Shown: piece by piece, positions 17,518 to 26,481 of the stretch
How positions within the stretch are numbered: position 1 is the first letter of the stretch
How the letters are laid out: every line of letters starts with the position of its first letter
Assembly: GCA_964518905.1 (NCBI GenBank)
Contig: CAZFJL010000007.1
Span: forward strand, 1 to 64,000
Reading direction: 5' to 3'
Source: RDYZ01 sp964518905
Lineage (GTDB): Bacteria > Cyanobacteriota > Cyanobacteriia > Cyanobacteriales > Geitlerinemataceae
DNA length: 64,000 bases
Notes under the pieces: generated by a model
What the model was told of the DNA's origin: nothing
Databases searched by the model: none
The model's input: the letters and a program-made list of their open reading frames with translations, nothing else
Program-made: the position numbers and the translations under genes

Positions 17518-18399
17518 TTAAGGACGACGTGAGCGAACGGTTCGCTGCGATCGTCGCGTTTGCAGAATCGGCAAGACACTGATTAAGCCCAGTACTAGGC
17601 TTGGTTCAGGAACTTTTTGCGAGTTTGTGGGTTCGGGAGTTGGGGTTGGGGTCGGTGTCGGTGTCGGTGTTGGAGTTGGGGTCGGGGTTGGAGTTGGAGT
17701 TGGGGTCGGGGTCGGGGTCGGGGTCGGTGTTGGGGTCGGTGTTGGGGTTGGTGTTGGTTGAACAAAGCCGCCATCTACGACGGAATAATTCGGGCGCTGA
17801 CGTAGATAAAACGTCGATTCTGGTGTCCAGTCACCAATGAAATACCGAAATGTGACCGTTTCTCCGATGTCTACAGTGCCACCCGTAAAGTTGATGAAAT
17901 CTCGAACATCTTCGACTTGGCTAATCGTCGAAAAATCAGTGGACTGTGGGATAACACCCAGACCTTGGGCAAAAGATAGTCCATCATCATCTGGGCTCGC
18001 AACCTTGTAGGTGGATTGAAGCTCGTGATCGAAAAATGTCCAGGCCGATTCGGTGCGGTTGGTTAGGACACTTTCAAACCAAAAACCCGACAGTTTATAG
18101 ACAACATCTCGCCCTAGGGTATCTTTGCCATAGACGTTGTAGGGCGACAGGTTCGGTAAGCCTTGGATACTGGCAAATAGGTCTAAGTTGGGGCCAGTGA
18201 CATCTTGAAATAGGCGAAAGGTATCACCGCTGGTCGTACCGCCGGTAATCGTAAAGTCGCCGGACATTTTGCTGAAGTTGAGCGTGCCGATCGAGCTGGT
18301 GAGCGAATAGGCGATCGCGGCTCTAGGAGTGGCGATCGCTCCCACTGTCAGGATTGAGGCGAACAAAAGGGGAGCGGCTGAAAGGGATGAAGCGTGCAT
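17518..18399 (-). CDS. Secreted PEP-CTERM protein with long Pro-Thr linker
   Basis: A signal peptide (about residues 1-30, with ATPRAAIAYS near cleavage) is followed by a beta-rich extracellular domain of about 185 residues of unknown function. Then come about 20 uninterrupted Pro-Thr units (coded at 17635-17760). The C-terminal sorting signal is VPEPS, a hydrophobic stretch LVLGLISVLPIL and a basic tail (RRSQRTVRSRR), the PEP-CTERM pattern recognised by exosortase. The Pro-Thr region probably forms an extended, glycosylated stalk. No exosortase gene is in the window. Confidence 0.85.
   Translation of the reverse strand: MHASSLSAAPLLFASILTVGAIATPRAAIAYSLTSSIGTLNFSKMSGDFTITGGTTSGDTFRLFQDVTGPNLDLFASIQGLPNLSPYNVYGKDTLGRDVVYKLSGFWFESVLTNRTESAWTFFDHELQSTYKVASPDDDGLSFAQGLGVIPQSTDFSTISQVEDVRDFINFTGGTVDIGETVTFRYFIGDWTPESTFYLRQRPNYSVVDGGFVQPTPTPTPTPTPTPTPTPTPTPTPTPTPTPTPTPTPTPTPTPEPTNSQKVPEPSLVLGLISVLPILQTRRSQRTVRSRRP
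17635..17760. repeat. Hexanucleotide-type coding repeat (Pro-Thr)n
   Basis: About 126 bp of near-perfect 6-bp units (GTTGGG/GTCGGT variants on the plus strand) encode alternating Pro-Thr in the PEP-CTERM gene. The reading frame survives changes by whole units, so linker length could vary between strains. Confidence 0.85.
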
Positions 18400-18957
18400 A
18401 GACGTCTCGGAAGAAAGGGGGCGATCGCATCAAGCGACAGGTGTAGCGCGACTAGCCAGGATGGTGTTGCTCGTTCAGGCTTGAAGTGCCGAAACTGGTG
18501 GCTAGCGTATTACTTAAATCCTATGCGTTCGCACACAAAAATTCGTCCGTAAATCTGCTTGGATCGGCTGATTTTCACCCATTTCGTCAAATCTTTACCG
18601 AATCTTCATCAAAGTGAGAAACGTCAAAGTGAGAAACGTCGAAGTGCACAGGCTCGGGACGAGTTTTGCCTTGATTCGATACCGTAACTGCTTGATATAG
18701 CAAAAAACGATTTGCTTAGGACTTATCAAAAAAAAGCTGAGAGCACTGAGCTTGTCGAAGTGCGGTTTTCCGCTTGGACGAGAGTGTCCTAACACAATCG
18801 GCTTACGCTATATTACTTAGACAGAACTTACGAATTGATACTTACACGCCAATCAAACCTCGAAACTCATTGCAAATACGGCTTTTGAGAGCTTTCAATA
18901 AGTCTGGAATTATTGAGATTCGCATAAGTGGGATGCTCCCAGTTAGGACACCCTACT
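18400..18957. other. Intergenic region of 558 bp containing one MITE-like element
   Basis: The left part is the upstream region of the PEP-CTERM gene, and the right part is the 3' flank of topA. The element at 18695-18813 occupies the middle. Near 18597-18640 the 15-bp sequence CAAAGTGAGAAACGT is repeated in tandem. No gene was supported. Confidence 0.55.
18695..18813. mobile_element. Candidate MITE, 119 bp, ATATAGC termini
   Basis: Imperfect terminal inverted repeats of 28 bp run from ATATAGC to TTAGGAC at the left and from GTCCTAA to GCTATAT at the right. ATATAGC, CGATT and TTAGGAC are the matching blocks. The interior has the core GAGCACTGAG..GTCGAAGTGCGG also found in the element at 8052-8165. 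TA at the ends fits an IS630/Tc1-type derivative. There is no coding capacity. Confidence 0.6.
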
Positions 18958-21603
18958 CTAAGTTGATGTTGCTTTTTTAGCGGTGGTTTTCTTGGCGGTG
19001 GTCTTTTTCGCTGCTGTTTTCTTAGCAGTAGTTTTCTTGGCGGTGGTCTTTTTCGCCGCTGGTTTCTTGGCTCCGACCAGCTCGATCGCCTCTTCTAGGG
19101 TGAATTTTTCCACATCAGCGCCTTCCGGCAGCGAGACATTTTTACGCTTGTATTTGATATAGGGGCCGTAGGGGCCATCAAAAATCTCGATCGCTTCACC
19201 ACCGCTATTGCCCAGCTCACGCAGAGGCTTTTTCGCCGCTCGGCGACGGGTGCGTTTCGGCTCGGCCAGGATTTCGAGGGCGCGGGGTAACTCGATCGTC
19301 AAGACATCGTCGCCCATCGCAGCCTTGAGCGATCGATAGTCATCCTTGCCCTCTTCGCCACCTTTTTTATGCACCACATAGGGGCCAAACCGTCCGAGGT
19401 TCGTCTGGATTTTGTTGCCCGTTTCGGGGTGGGTTCCGAGCAAACGCGGCAGCGCCAGCAGACCGATCGCGGTGTCGAGCGTCAGGTTATCGGGCGTGAC
19501 GCCTTTCGGTAACGAGGTGCGCTTCGGTTTTGGATTCTCTTCGGTCACATCGCCGAGCTGAACGTAAGGCCCGTAACTGCCGATTAGCACGTAAATGGGT
19601 TCACCGGTTTCGGGATGCGTCCCAATACTTTCTGGGCCTTTGGTTTTCTGCTCGATTAAAATCTTGACCTGTTCCGCGCTGAGGTCGGCGGGCGTTAGAT
19701 TATGGGGGATCGAAGCCGTAACTTGCTCACCTTCATATTCCGTTTCAAGATAAGGGCCAAATTTACCAATTCGGACTTTGACGGATAGATTCGCCAGTTG
19801 AACCGTTTTAGCCTGACTGGGATCGATGTGCTCTTCTTGCGCTTTGACCTGGGTGTCGAGTCCACGATCGCCGGAATAAAACGTTTTCAGATAGGGTAAG
19901 TGATCCACATCGCCAGTCGAAACACGGTCAAGCGTTTCTTCCATGCGTGCGGTGAAACGGGTATCGACTAGATCAGGAAAATGATTTTCGAGCAGTGAAC
20001 TGACAGCAAACGCAGTAAAGGTCGGAACCAGAGCATTTCCTTGGAGCTGCGCGTAGCCGCGATCGATGATCGTGCCGATGATGCTGGCGTAGGTACTCGG
20101 ACGGCCAATGCCTTCGCTTTCGAGCATTTTGACCAGCGAGGCTTCGGAATAGCGGGCGGGCGGCTGAGTTTCATGCCCGATCGGCTCGACCTCTTTGCAG
20201 TCCGGCTGATCGCCGATGGCCATCGCGGGGAGAATCACCTCGCGATCGTCGAGCGCTGCATTGGGATCATCCGATCCCTCCACGTACGCCCGGAAAAATC
20301 CTGGGAAATCGATCCGCTTGCCAGACGTGCGAAATCCAGCATTCACCACGTTTAAATCAACCGTAATAAATGTCTGGAGCGCTTCCGCCATCTGACAGGC
20401 GACCGTGCGCTTCCAGATCAAATCGTAGAGCGCCAGATCGCGATCCTTCAGTCCCGTTTCCTTCGGCGTGCGGAACGTGCTACCCGCCGGTCGGATGGCT
20501 TCGTGAGCCTCTTGGGCGCTCTTATTTTTCGTCGCGTACTGGCGCGGTTTGGGGCTGAGATATTCCTTGCCGTATTTCAGCTCAACGCAGTTCCGCGCCG
20601 CCTCGATCGCCTGGTTCGACAGGTGGACCGAATCCGTCCGCATGTAGGTGATGTAGCCGTTTTCGTAAAGGCTTTGCGCCACGCGCATCGTATCGCGAGC
20701 CGAGAGGCGCAGCTTGCGGTTGGCCTCCTGTTGCAGCGTCGATGTGGTGAACGGCGGCGCGGGTTTGCGTTTGGAGGATTTCGCATCCAGCTTGGTGACG
20801 CTCCAGGGCTGACCGTCGATCGTTGCGAGCAGGGCTTCAGCCTCGGCGCGATCGAGCAATTTCACCTTTTTGCCCGCCTTGATCTTGCCCGTCGCCTCAT
20901 CAAAATCACTTCCCGTCGCCACCTTCGTGCCATCCACCGACACCAGCTTGGCGCCAAACGGAACCGCATCTTTTTCCAGTTGCGCCTTGAGATCCCAATA
21001 CGCCCCCTTCACAAACGCCCGCCGCTCACGCTCGCGCATCACCAGCAGCCGCACCGACACCGACTGCACCCGTCCCGCCGACAGCTTCGGCGCAATCTTT
21101 TTCCACAACAGCGGCGAGAGCGTATAGCCCACTAGCCGATCGAGAATTCGTCGCGTTTCCTGGGCGTGTACCAACTGAACATCAATCTCGCGACAGTTTG
21201 CGATCGCGTGCAAGATCGCCTCCTCGGTGATCTCATGAAACACCATGCGCTTCGTCGGTACTTTTGGCTTCAGCACCTCCAGCAAATGCCAACTGATGCT
21301 CTCACCCTCGCGATCTTCGTCCGTCGCCAGTACCAGCTCATCCGCCTGCTTTAACGCATCCTTGAGCGTCTTAACAACCTTTTTCTTATCACGCGGTACA
21401 ACATAAATCGGTTCAAAATTCGCCTCGACATTCACCCCGAGTTGAGACCACTTCTCCTTTTTATATGCCGCAGGAATCTCGCTCGCCGATTGCGGCAAGT
21501 CGCGCACATGCCCCATGGACGCCTCGACGCGATAGCCCTTGGGGAGATACTTCTGGATGGTGCGTGCTTTGGTCGGAGATTCGACGATGACGAGAGTGGA
21601 CAT
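18958..21603 (-). CDS. topA: DNA topoisomerase I (type IA)
   Basis: TopA relaxes negative supercoils by single-strand passage. The TOPRIM domain begins LVIVESPTKARTIQ and contains TDEDREGESISW. The active-site Tyr is in GYITYMRTDS near residue 320. The C-terminal part has Topo_C repeats with GPY cores (KFGPYLETE, SYGPYVQLGD, RFGPYVVHKKG, PYGPYIKYKRK) and two THPETG motifs instead of Cys zinc fingers. The last 30 residues are repeats of AKKTT, a histone-H1-like basic tail likely to bind DNA. The 881-residue length is normal for cyanobacteria. Confidence 0.96.
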   Translation of the reverse strand: MSTLVIVESPTKARTIQKYLPKGYRVEASMGHVRDLPQSASEIPAAYKKEKWSQLGVNVEANFEPIYVVPRDKKKVVKTLKDALKQADELVLATDEDREGESISWHLLEVLKPKVPTKRMVFHEITEEAILHAIANCREIDVQLVHAQETRRILDRLVGYTLSPLLWKKIAPKLSAGRVQSVSVRLLVMRERERRAFVKGAYWDLKAQLEKDAVPFGAKLVSVDGTKVATGSDFDEATGKIKAGKKVKLLDRAEAEALLATIDGQPWSVTKLDAKSSKRKPAPPFTTSTLQQEANRKLRLSARDTMRVAQSLYENGYITYMRTDSVHLSNQAIEAARNCVELKYGKEYLSPKPRQYATKNKSAQEAHEAIRPAGSTFRTPKETGLKDRDLALYDLIWKRTVACQMAEALQTFITVDLNVVNAGFRTSGKRIDFPGFFRAYVEGSDDPNAALDDREVILPAMAIGDQPDCKEVEPIGHETQPPARYSEASLVKMLESEGIGRPSTYASIIGTIIDRGYAQLQGNALVPTFTAFAVSSLLENHFPDLVDTRFTARMEETLDRVSTGDVDHLPYLKTFYSGDRGLDTQVKAQEEHIDPSQAKTVQLANLSVKVRIGKFGPYLETEYEGEQVTASIPHNLTPADLSAEQVKILIEQKTKGPESIGTHPETGEPIYVLIGSYGPYVQLGDVTEENPKPKRTSLPKGVTPDNLTLDTAIGLLALPRLLGTHPETGNKIQTNLGRFGPYVVHKKGGEEGKDDYRSLKAAMGDDVLTIELPRALEILAEPKRTRRRAAKKPLRELGNSGGEAIEIFDGPYGPYIKYKRKNVSLPEGADVEKFTLEEAIELVGAKKPAAKKTTAKKTTAKKTAAKKTTAKKTTAKKATST

Positions 21604-22190
21604 AGATCGATTTTTACTTCAGGCGAAATCGGTTAAGTGTGGCGACGGGACTGCATTTACAAGACGTTACGAGTCGTCAGTTCTTGTCAACACCAGCGAT
21701 GGAGGATGCTCAAACGATGGCCGATCGGATGGACAAGCACCGTATTTAGGAACATAGCACAGTCAGCCGGGTGGACTGAGATTGACCCGAGATTGAGGAT
21801 TTACGGCAAGTTCGGGGATCGCTCAGTCCGATCGCACCATGACATTAATCCAGCACCGCTCAGACAAACCCTTAACAGCCTTTAACCCTGGCAGGCGCGA
21901 CGGGCTGCAATCATGACCATATGTATTGTTAATTTGTGATTTGTTTACAGCGATCCCAAAAAAAACTAAAATACCCTGATAAAAATGATCTGCAATACCT
22001 GCATCCGTTAATCAACTTGGCCTCCAAAGCCAAACGATCGCCATAAATCCTGGCGTACCTTCTCTAGTTGAAGACCGGCATTCGATTTATCCCTCGAAAT
22101 CAGGCTGCTCCATGCAAACTTGGTTTTCAATCTGCATCCGTGCTGAGACGATGGGGAAACGTTAAAAAATAGCGAACCATCCGCGACTAT
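21604..22190. other. Intergenic region of 587 bp between topA and the short-repeat protein gene
   Basis: It is shared by two divergent genes. The right half is AT-rich around 21915-21990 and contains a good sigma-70-type promoter candidate, which leaves an untranslated leader of about 210 nt for the gene at 22191. The leader contains the small hairpin TTGGC..GCCAA near 22018. No coding sequence was supported. Confidence 0.5.
21944..21972 (+). promoter_or_regulatory. Candidate sigma-70-type promoter
   Basis: TTTACA and TAAAAT are separated by 17 bp in an AT-rich stretch with an A-run, about 220 bp upstream of the gene at 22191. No transcript start is known. Confidence 0.45.
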
Positions 22191-22694
22191 ATGACAACCC
22201 CGAATACTCCAAGAACGCGTAGAACGACGACTCGACGGCGCAAAGCCGCAGCCCCAACGCCCGATCCCAGCAGCGCTCAGACGTCCGAACCGACTGCCAA
22301 TAGCGCCGAAAATAGCCCTGCTCCCACTGACAGCACAAAGGAATCAGATACCGTGACTGCAACTAAAGACGATCAGCAAGCAACCGCAGCTCTCACCGTG
22401 AAAGACGAAGCAGAGGCCGCAAGCGCTCTCGATGTGCGACCGAGTTATCTCGGCAATCGTCCCGTCGAACCCAGCACCAGCAAAATTATCGAAACATTTT
22501 CCGCTGTTGGCGGTTCGCGCCCCATCTTTGCCAGCGCCATCACCGTCTGCGACACGATCAAAGCATCCGGTATTCGCCCCGTATCCGCTAGCACCCTTGT
22601 CATTAGCGAGCAGTATTCCGTGATGGGAGGAAGCCGCCCGGTTGCTTCCAATGAGCTAGACGATGCGAGCTTGCTGATGGGCTATCTCGATTAA
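22191..22694 (+). CDS. Hypothetical protein with four 20-residue RPV-type repeats
   Basis: Not recognised. The 167-residue protein has a basic start (RTRRTTTRRRKAA), a disordered Ser/Thr/Pro/Ala-rich middle (20-80) and a C-terminal repeat domain. The repeats begin NRPVEPS (89), SRPIFAS (109), IRPVSAS (128) and SRPVASN (148), each followed by an amphipathic segment such as TSKIIETFSAVGG. The regular 20-residue period suggests a small repeated beta or beta-alpha fold. The end, LLMGYLD, looks like a conserved tail. It precedes minD on the same strand by about 430 bp, but a terminator separates them. The function is unknown. Confidence 0.8.
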   Translation: MTTPNTPRTRRTTTRRRKAAAPTPDPSSAQTSEPTANSAENSPAPTDSTKESDTVTATKDDQQATAALTVKDEAEAASALDVRPSYLGNRPVEPSTSKIIETFSAVGGSRPIFASAITVCDTIKASGIRPVSASTLVISEQYSVMGGSRPVASNELDDASLLMGYLD

Positions 22695-23125
22695 GTTGGA
22701 ATACGGTTTTATCGAGTGACTCAAGATTATAGAATTGCTACTTTTTAAAGTTGTATTAATCCACCCGTTTTCTCAGCGTGACTCTCAACAATAGATTGGG
22801 AGTCATTTTTATTTTTCTGCCCTCAAGCCGCCGTCGATCCAGGATCGATCCGTATCCGCTCAGGTGCGTAAATTTGCTGTGGTACATTGAGTCAGCCGAT
22901 TGTGTCTACTGTGTCGCGCTCTAGGTTTTGCCGATGCATCGCTCGATCGTAGGCAATTGTGTAGGATGTATTGTTCATGGCGTTCCCTGATAAAGCGAGC
23001 TGCGTGTTGTAGAAACAGCAAGCATCGTCGTGGGCGTCTCTGGTACGTGCATTGCTCAACGCTAGATATTTCCCTAGCGTTCAACTAGCGTTAATCCAAC
23101 TTAGTTCAACTGCGTTCTGTAAGTA
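22695..23125. other. Intergenic region of 431 bp upstream of minD
   Basis: It starts with the terminator at 22779-22816. The remainder holds the minD promoter region, and no minC or other gene. A shadow frame at 22900-23088 has the wrong composition for a gene. Confidence 0.55.
22779..22816 (+). terminator. Rho-independent terminator of the short-repeat protein gene
   Basis: TGACTCTCAA pairs with TTGGGAGTCA (10 bp, one G-U) around a 7-nt loop and is followed by TTTTTATTTTT. It lies 85 bp after the stop codon. Confidence 0.8.
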
Positions 23126-23932
23126 ATGAGCCGCATTATCGTCGTTACGTCCGGTAAAGGTGGGGTCGGCAAAACGACCACGACCGCGAATCTCGGCATG
23201 GCTCTGGCCAAGCGGGGCAAAAAAGTGATCTTGATTGATGCCGACTTTGGCCTCCGCAATCTGGATCTGTTGCTCGGCCTGGAAAATCGAATTGTTTATA
23301 CGGCGGTGGAAGTGCTGGCGGGTGAGTGTCGCCTGGATCAGGCGATCGTGCGGGATAAGCGACAAAGTACGCTGGCGTTGATGCCAGCCGCGCAGCATCG
23401 CCTCAAGGATGCGATCCAGCCGCGCCAGATGCGTCAGCTTGTGCTGGCGCTGGCGAAAAAGTTTGATTATGTGATTGTGGACTGTCCGGCGGGGATCGAA
23501 CAGGGATTTCAAAATGCGATCGCGGCGGCGCGTGAGGCGATCGTGGTGACGACGCCGGAGATTGCGGCGGTGCGTGATGCCGATCGCGTGGTCGGTTTGC
23601 TCGAAGCGGGCGGCGTGCGATCGATCCGTCTGATCGTCAACCGACTGCGATCGCATATGGTCGCCGCCAACGACATGATGTCGGTGGAGGATGTCCAGGA
23701 GCTGCTCGCCATCCCGCTCGTTGGGATTGTTCCCGATGATGAACAGGTGATCGTCTCCACCAACCGAGGCGAGCCGCTGGTCTTGAGCGAAGAGCTATCC
23801 TTGGCGGGTCAGGCATTCGATAATATCGCGAGTCGTCTGGAGGGCGAAGATGTCGAATTTCTCGATCTCTCTCCCCCCGATGATAGTTGGCTAACTCGTA
23901 TGAAAAACTTTTTCACGCAGCGCTTGTTTTAG
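23126..23932 (+). CDS. minD: Septum site-determining ATPase MinD
   Basis: MinD is the membrane-bound ATPase that positions the Z-ring with MinC and MinE. The 268-residue protein starts MSRIIVVTSGKGGVGKTTTT with the deviant Walker A (GKGGVGKTT, residues 10-18). It has the family motifs DADFGLRNLDLLLG and VIVDCPAGIEQGF. It ends with an amphipathic membrane-targeting helix, WLTRMKNFFTQRLF. minE follows 99 bp downstream on the same strand. In many cyanobacteria minC lies directly upstream, and it is absent here. Confidence 0.97.
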   Translation: MSRIIVVTSGKGGVGKTTTTANLGMALAKRGKKVILIDADFGLRNLDLLLGLENRIVYTAVEVLAGECRLDQAIVRDKRQSTLALMPAAQHRLKDAIQPRQMRQLVLALAKKFDYVIVDCPAGIEQGFQNAIAAAREAIVVTTPEIAAVRDADRVVGLLEAGGVRSIRLIVNRLRSHMVAANDMMSVEDVQELLAIPLVGIVPDDEQVIVSTNRGEPLVLSEELSLAGQAFDNIASRLEGEDVEFLDLSPPDDSWLTRMKNFFTQRLF

Positions 23933-24031
23933 CGCCTATTTTAGAAGGGTATAAAGGTTGATTCAGTGACCGGCTAAAACGGGTATATCGCGGATCTTGT
24001 CTCAGGTTTCGGCTGTTAGTTTCACGCTGTT

Positions 24032-24505
24032 ATGTTCATGCAACTGATCGGACGCTTATTTAACCGAAATCGCGAGACGAGCAGCCGATCGGCTGTGAAG
24101 CAGCGTCTACAGCTTGTGATCGCCCACGATCGGGCGGCGCTGAGTCCTGCGACGATCGAATCGATGCAAAAGGAAATCCTGGCGGTGGTGTCGCGCTATG
24201 TGGAAATCGACACGGACAAGCTCAATTTTGCGCTGAAGAGCAGCGATCGGATGACGTCGCTAACGGCAGATTTGCCGATCCGTCGCATCCGAAAAACACC
24301 GCTGGAGGCGGAGGTGATCGCCACCGAGAAGGGTGAACCAGCCGCAGGGACGGAGTTAGATCTAGAGGATGAGGTTATCTTTAGCGAGACGATCGAGTTT
24401 GATTTTGAGCTGGAAGACGAGCCGGACGCGCCGGACGAGGAGACACAAACGCCGGACGAACTCGCGGACGACGGCTCGGACGATCGCAAATCGACGAGCA
24501 GTTAG
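24032..24505 (+). CDS. minE: Cell division topological specificity factor MinE with long acidic tail
   Basis: MinE stimulates MinD ATPase and drives Min oscillation. Residues 3-88 align with MinE: an N-terminal amphipathic helix (MQLIGRLFNRN), the anti-MinCD segment SAVKQRLQLVIAHDRAALSP and a dimerisation domain with IQ-like helix ATIESMQKEILAVVSRYVEI. The usual length is about 90 residues. This protein continues for about 70 more, mostly Glu, Asp, Pro and Thr (FDFELEDEPDAPDEETQTPD), probably disordered. It follows minD and was probably cotranscribed with it. The start may be M1 or M3. Confidence 0.93.
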   Translation: MFMQLIGRLFNRNRETSSRSAVKQRLQLVIAHDRAALSPATIESMQKEILAVVSRYVEIDTDKLNFALKSSDRMTSLTADLPIRRIRKTPLEAEVIATEKGEPAAGTELDLEDEVIFSETIEFDFELEDEPDAPDEETQTPDELADDGSDDRKSTSS

Positions 24506-24596
24506 CGCGTATTCGCGAGGGATTCCGCGATCGTTGTTGACTTGTTGTCACTGATCGGCAAATCGCCAGCTATCTTTAACTGCTGATTTTTTAATT

Positions 24597-25454
24597 ATGT
24601 CTGACTATCTTTTTGATCCGGCTCCGGTTTCGATGGAAACGCTCGATCGCGTTAGAACGTTTGTCGAAAAGTGGCAGGACAGGACGGGCAGCGAGGAGGC
24701 GAATTTCCAGCCGTTTTTTAGTGAGCTGTGCGCGGCGATCGGGGTGGAGTCGCCGGGGCTGAAGACGGACGGGGACGATGAATATTGCTATGAAAAGCCC
24801 GTAAAAATGGTGCTTCCGGGCGGTCGGGCGAAGACGGGCAAGGTTGATGCGTTTAAGCGGGGGTGTTTTGTCTTCGAGGCGAAGATGGCGGGCGAGAAGG
24901 CGAACAAGCGCGGTACGGGGAGCCATCGCAAATATATGAAGCTGGCGTTTAATCAGGCGATCGACTATGCGCGAGCGCTACCGGAAAAGCCGCCGTTTGT
25001 GATTACGTGCGATGTGGGTGGGGATTTTAATATTTGGTCGGGGTTTAGCGAGTCGTGGGTGGGGACGTTTGCGGATTATGGCGATTATGAGAGTCGGCGG
25101 CGTGTGCCGATCGCGGATCTAACGAAGCCGGAGACGATCGCGTTTTTGATCGATATTTTCGAGAATCCGCAGAATCGCAACCCGGAGCGGATCGCGGCGC
25201 TGGTGACGCGGGAGGCGGCGGAGCCGTTGGCGGTGTTGGCGCGGCAGTTGGAGGGGCAGCATGGTCAGGAGTCGGCGGGGGCGATCGCGGAGTTTCTGAT
25301 GCGCTGTATTTTTACGATGTTTGCGGAGGATGTGGCGTTGTTGCGGCGGGGGATTTTCACGGAGTTTTTGGACGATTCGGCGCGGTTTAAGCCTGGGGTG
25401 GAGTCGTTTTGGCGGTTGATGGATAAGGGTGGGGGGGAGATAGAGCCTTTTTGA
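24597..25454 (+). pseudogene. N-terminal fragment of an MmeI-like (Type IIL/IIG) restriction-modification enzyme
   Basis: This 285-residue frame matches only the front of a single-chain restriction-methyltransferase of about 900 residues. Residues 20-130 look like an MmeI N-terminal nuclease domain, with a PD-(D/E)XK pattern GKVDAFKRGCFVFEAK (D and E-x-K present). Residues about 170-285 are the helical spacer (AIAEFLMRCIFTMFAEDVAL). The frame stops right after GGGEIEPF, where intact homologues continue toward the methyltransferase domain. Sequence composition changes at that point. The C-terminal end of the same kind of enzyme reappears at 27332-28108. Third-codon positions here are G-rich, unlike that C-terminal piece. 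Residual nuclease activity without the target-recognition domain is unlikely. Confidence 0.85.
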
Positions 25455-25586
25455 ACAGTGGTCGTTGGTGTATGAGTAGGTCAAGGTGTACCTCAGGGAG
25501 TTGAGGCTTGATTTTACGAACTTGACAGCCCCACGTCCAGTGAATGATACTCATAGACATCAACTTATTGCTGATTATACAAGCGG

Positions 25587-26468
25587 ATGCACAGTCCTCA
25601 AACAACATTAAGCTTTATAGAAGAGGCTACTTGGAATTACAGTCATATTTTTTGTCAGCCAATTCAGCCAATTTTTGCAACCAGCAAAGGTGTTCTTTTT
25701 GAAGATGATTGCTTAAATGTACTTCAAAAGATGAACTCTAATTGTGTGGATATGATATTTGCTGATCCTCCATTTAACTTAGGCAAAAAATATGGATCTA
25801 AAGTTGATGATCAACGCTCAGAGACAGAGTATCTAGTGTGGATGTATTCTTGGATTTCTGAGTGTGTAAGAATTCTAAAAGACGGAGGTTCTATATTCAT
25901 ATACAACTTGCCTAAATGGAATATTTTTGCGGGACATCATCTCAACAGACTCGACATGAATTTTCGTCACTGGATTGCTGTTGACATCAAAATGAGTATG
26001 CCGATCAAGGGAAGATTATACCCCTCTCACTATAGTCTTCTGTATTATTCCAAGGGGAAAAAGCCAAAGACATTCAAGAAAATTCGAACTCCAATTCAAG
26101 TTTGCCGACACTGTGGAGGTGAGATCAAAGACTATGGCGGTCATCGTAAATCGATGAATCCCAACGGTATCAACCTGAGCGATGTATGGAGTGATATAAC
26201 TCCAGTTCGACACTGGAAATATAAGAGCAAAAAGAGAAAAAGTAATCAGCTATCAACTAAACTACTATCAAGAGTTCTTGATATAGCGACTAATGCAGGA
26301 GATTTAGTATTTGATCCCTTTGGTGGATCTGGTACGACTTTCTCGGTATGTGAATCAAAACATAGACACTGGGTCGGGACGGAGATTGAAAGTTGTGAAG
26401 TTATTATTGAAAGACTCACTAATGGTGAAATTTTTCAACATTTAAATCATGATTGTGTCGAAGAGTAA
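25587..26468 (+). CDS. Type II DNA methyltransferase, beta-class order, of the BamHI-like system
   Basis: The 293-residue protein has the motif order of beta-class amino-methyltransferases: catalytic ADPPFNLGKKYG (about 60-71) first and the S-adenosylmethionine-binding FDPFGGSGTT (about 244-253) late. A CRHCGGEI segment in between may bind zinc or shape the target domain. It presumably protects the host at the site cut by the neighbouring BamHI-like nuclease. BamHI itself is blocked by N4-methylation of the inner C. Motif IV reads DPPF, so whether this enzyme makes N4-methylcytosine or N6-methyladenine cannot be decided here. It is convergent with the endonuclease gene, with 13 bp between stop codons, and is AT-rich compared with its surroundings. 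Confidence 0.88.
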   Translation: MHSPQTTLSFIEEATWNYSHIFCQPIQPIFATSKGVLFEDDCLNVLQKMNSNCVDMIFADPPFNLGKKYGSKVDDQRSETEYLVWMYSWISECVRILKDGGSIFIYNLPKWNIFAGHHLNRLDMNFRHWIAVDIKMSMPIKGRLYPSHYSLLYYSKGKKPKTFKKIRTPIQVCRHCGGEIKDYGGHRKSMNPNGINLSDVWSDITPVRHWKYKSKKRKSNQLSTKLLSRVLDIATNAGDLVFDPFGGSGTTFSVCESKHRHWVGTEIESCEVIIERLTNGEIFQHLNHDCVEE

Positions 26469-26481
26469 CCCCTCTGTGGTT

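Noticed and set aside
22860..23088. Short frames on both strands upstream of minD
   Set aside because: Cys- and Arg-rich nonsense composition; no MinC similarity.
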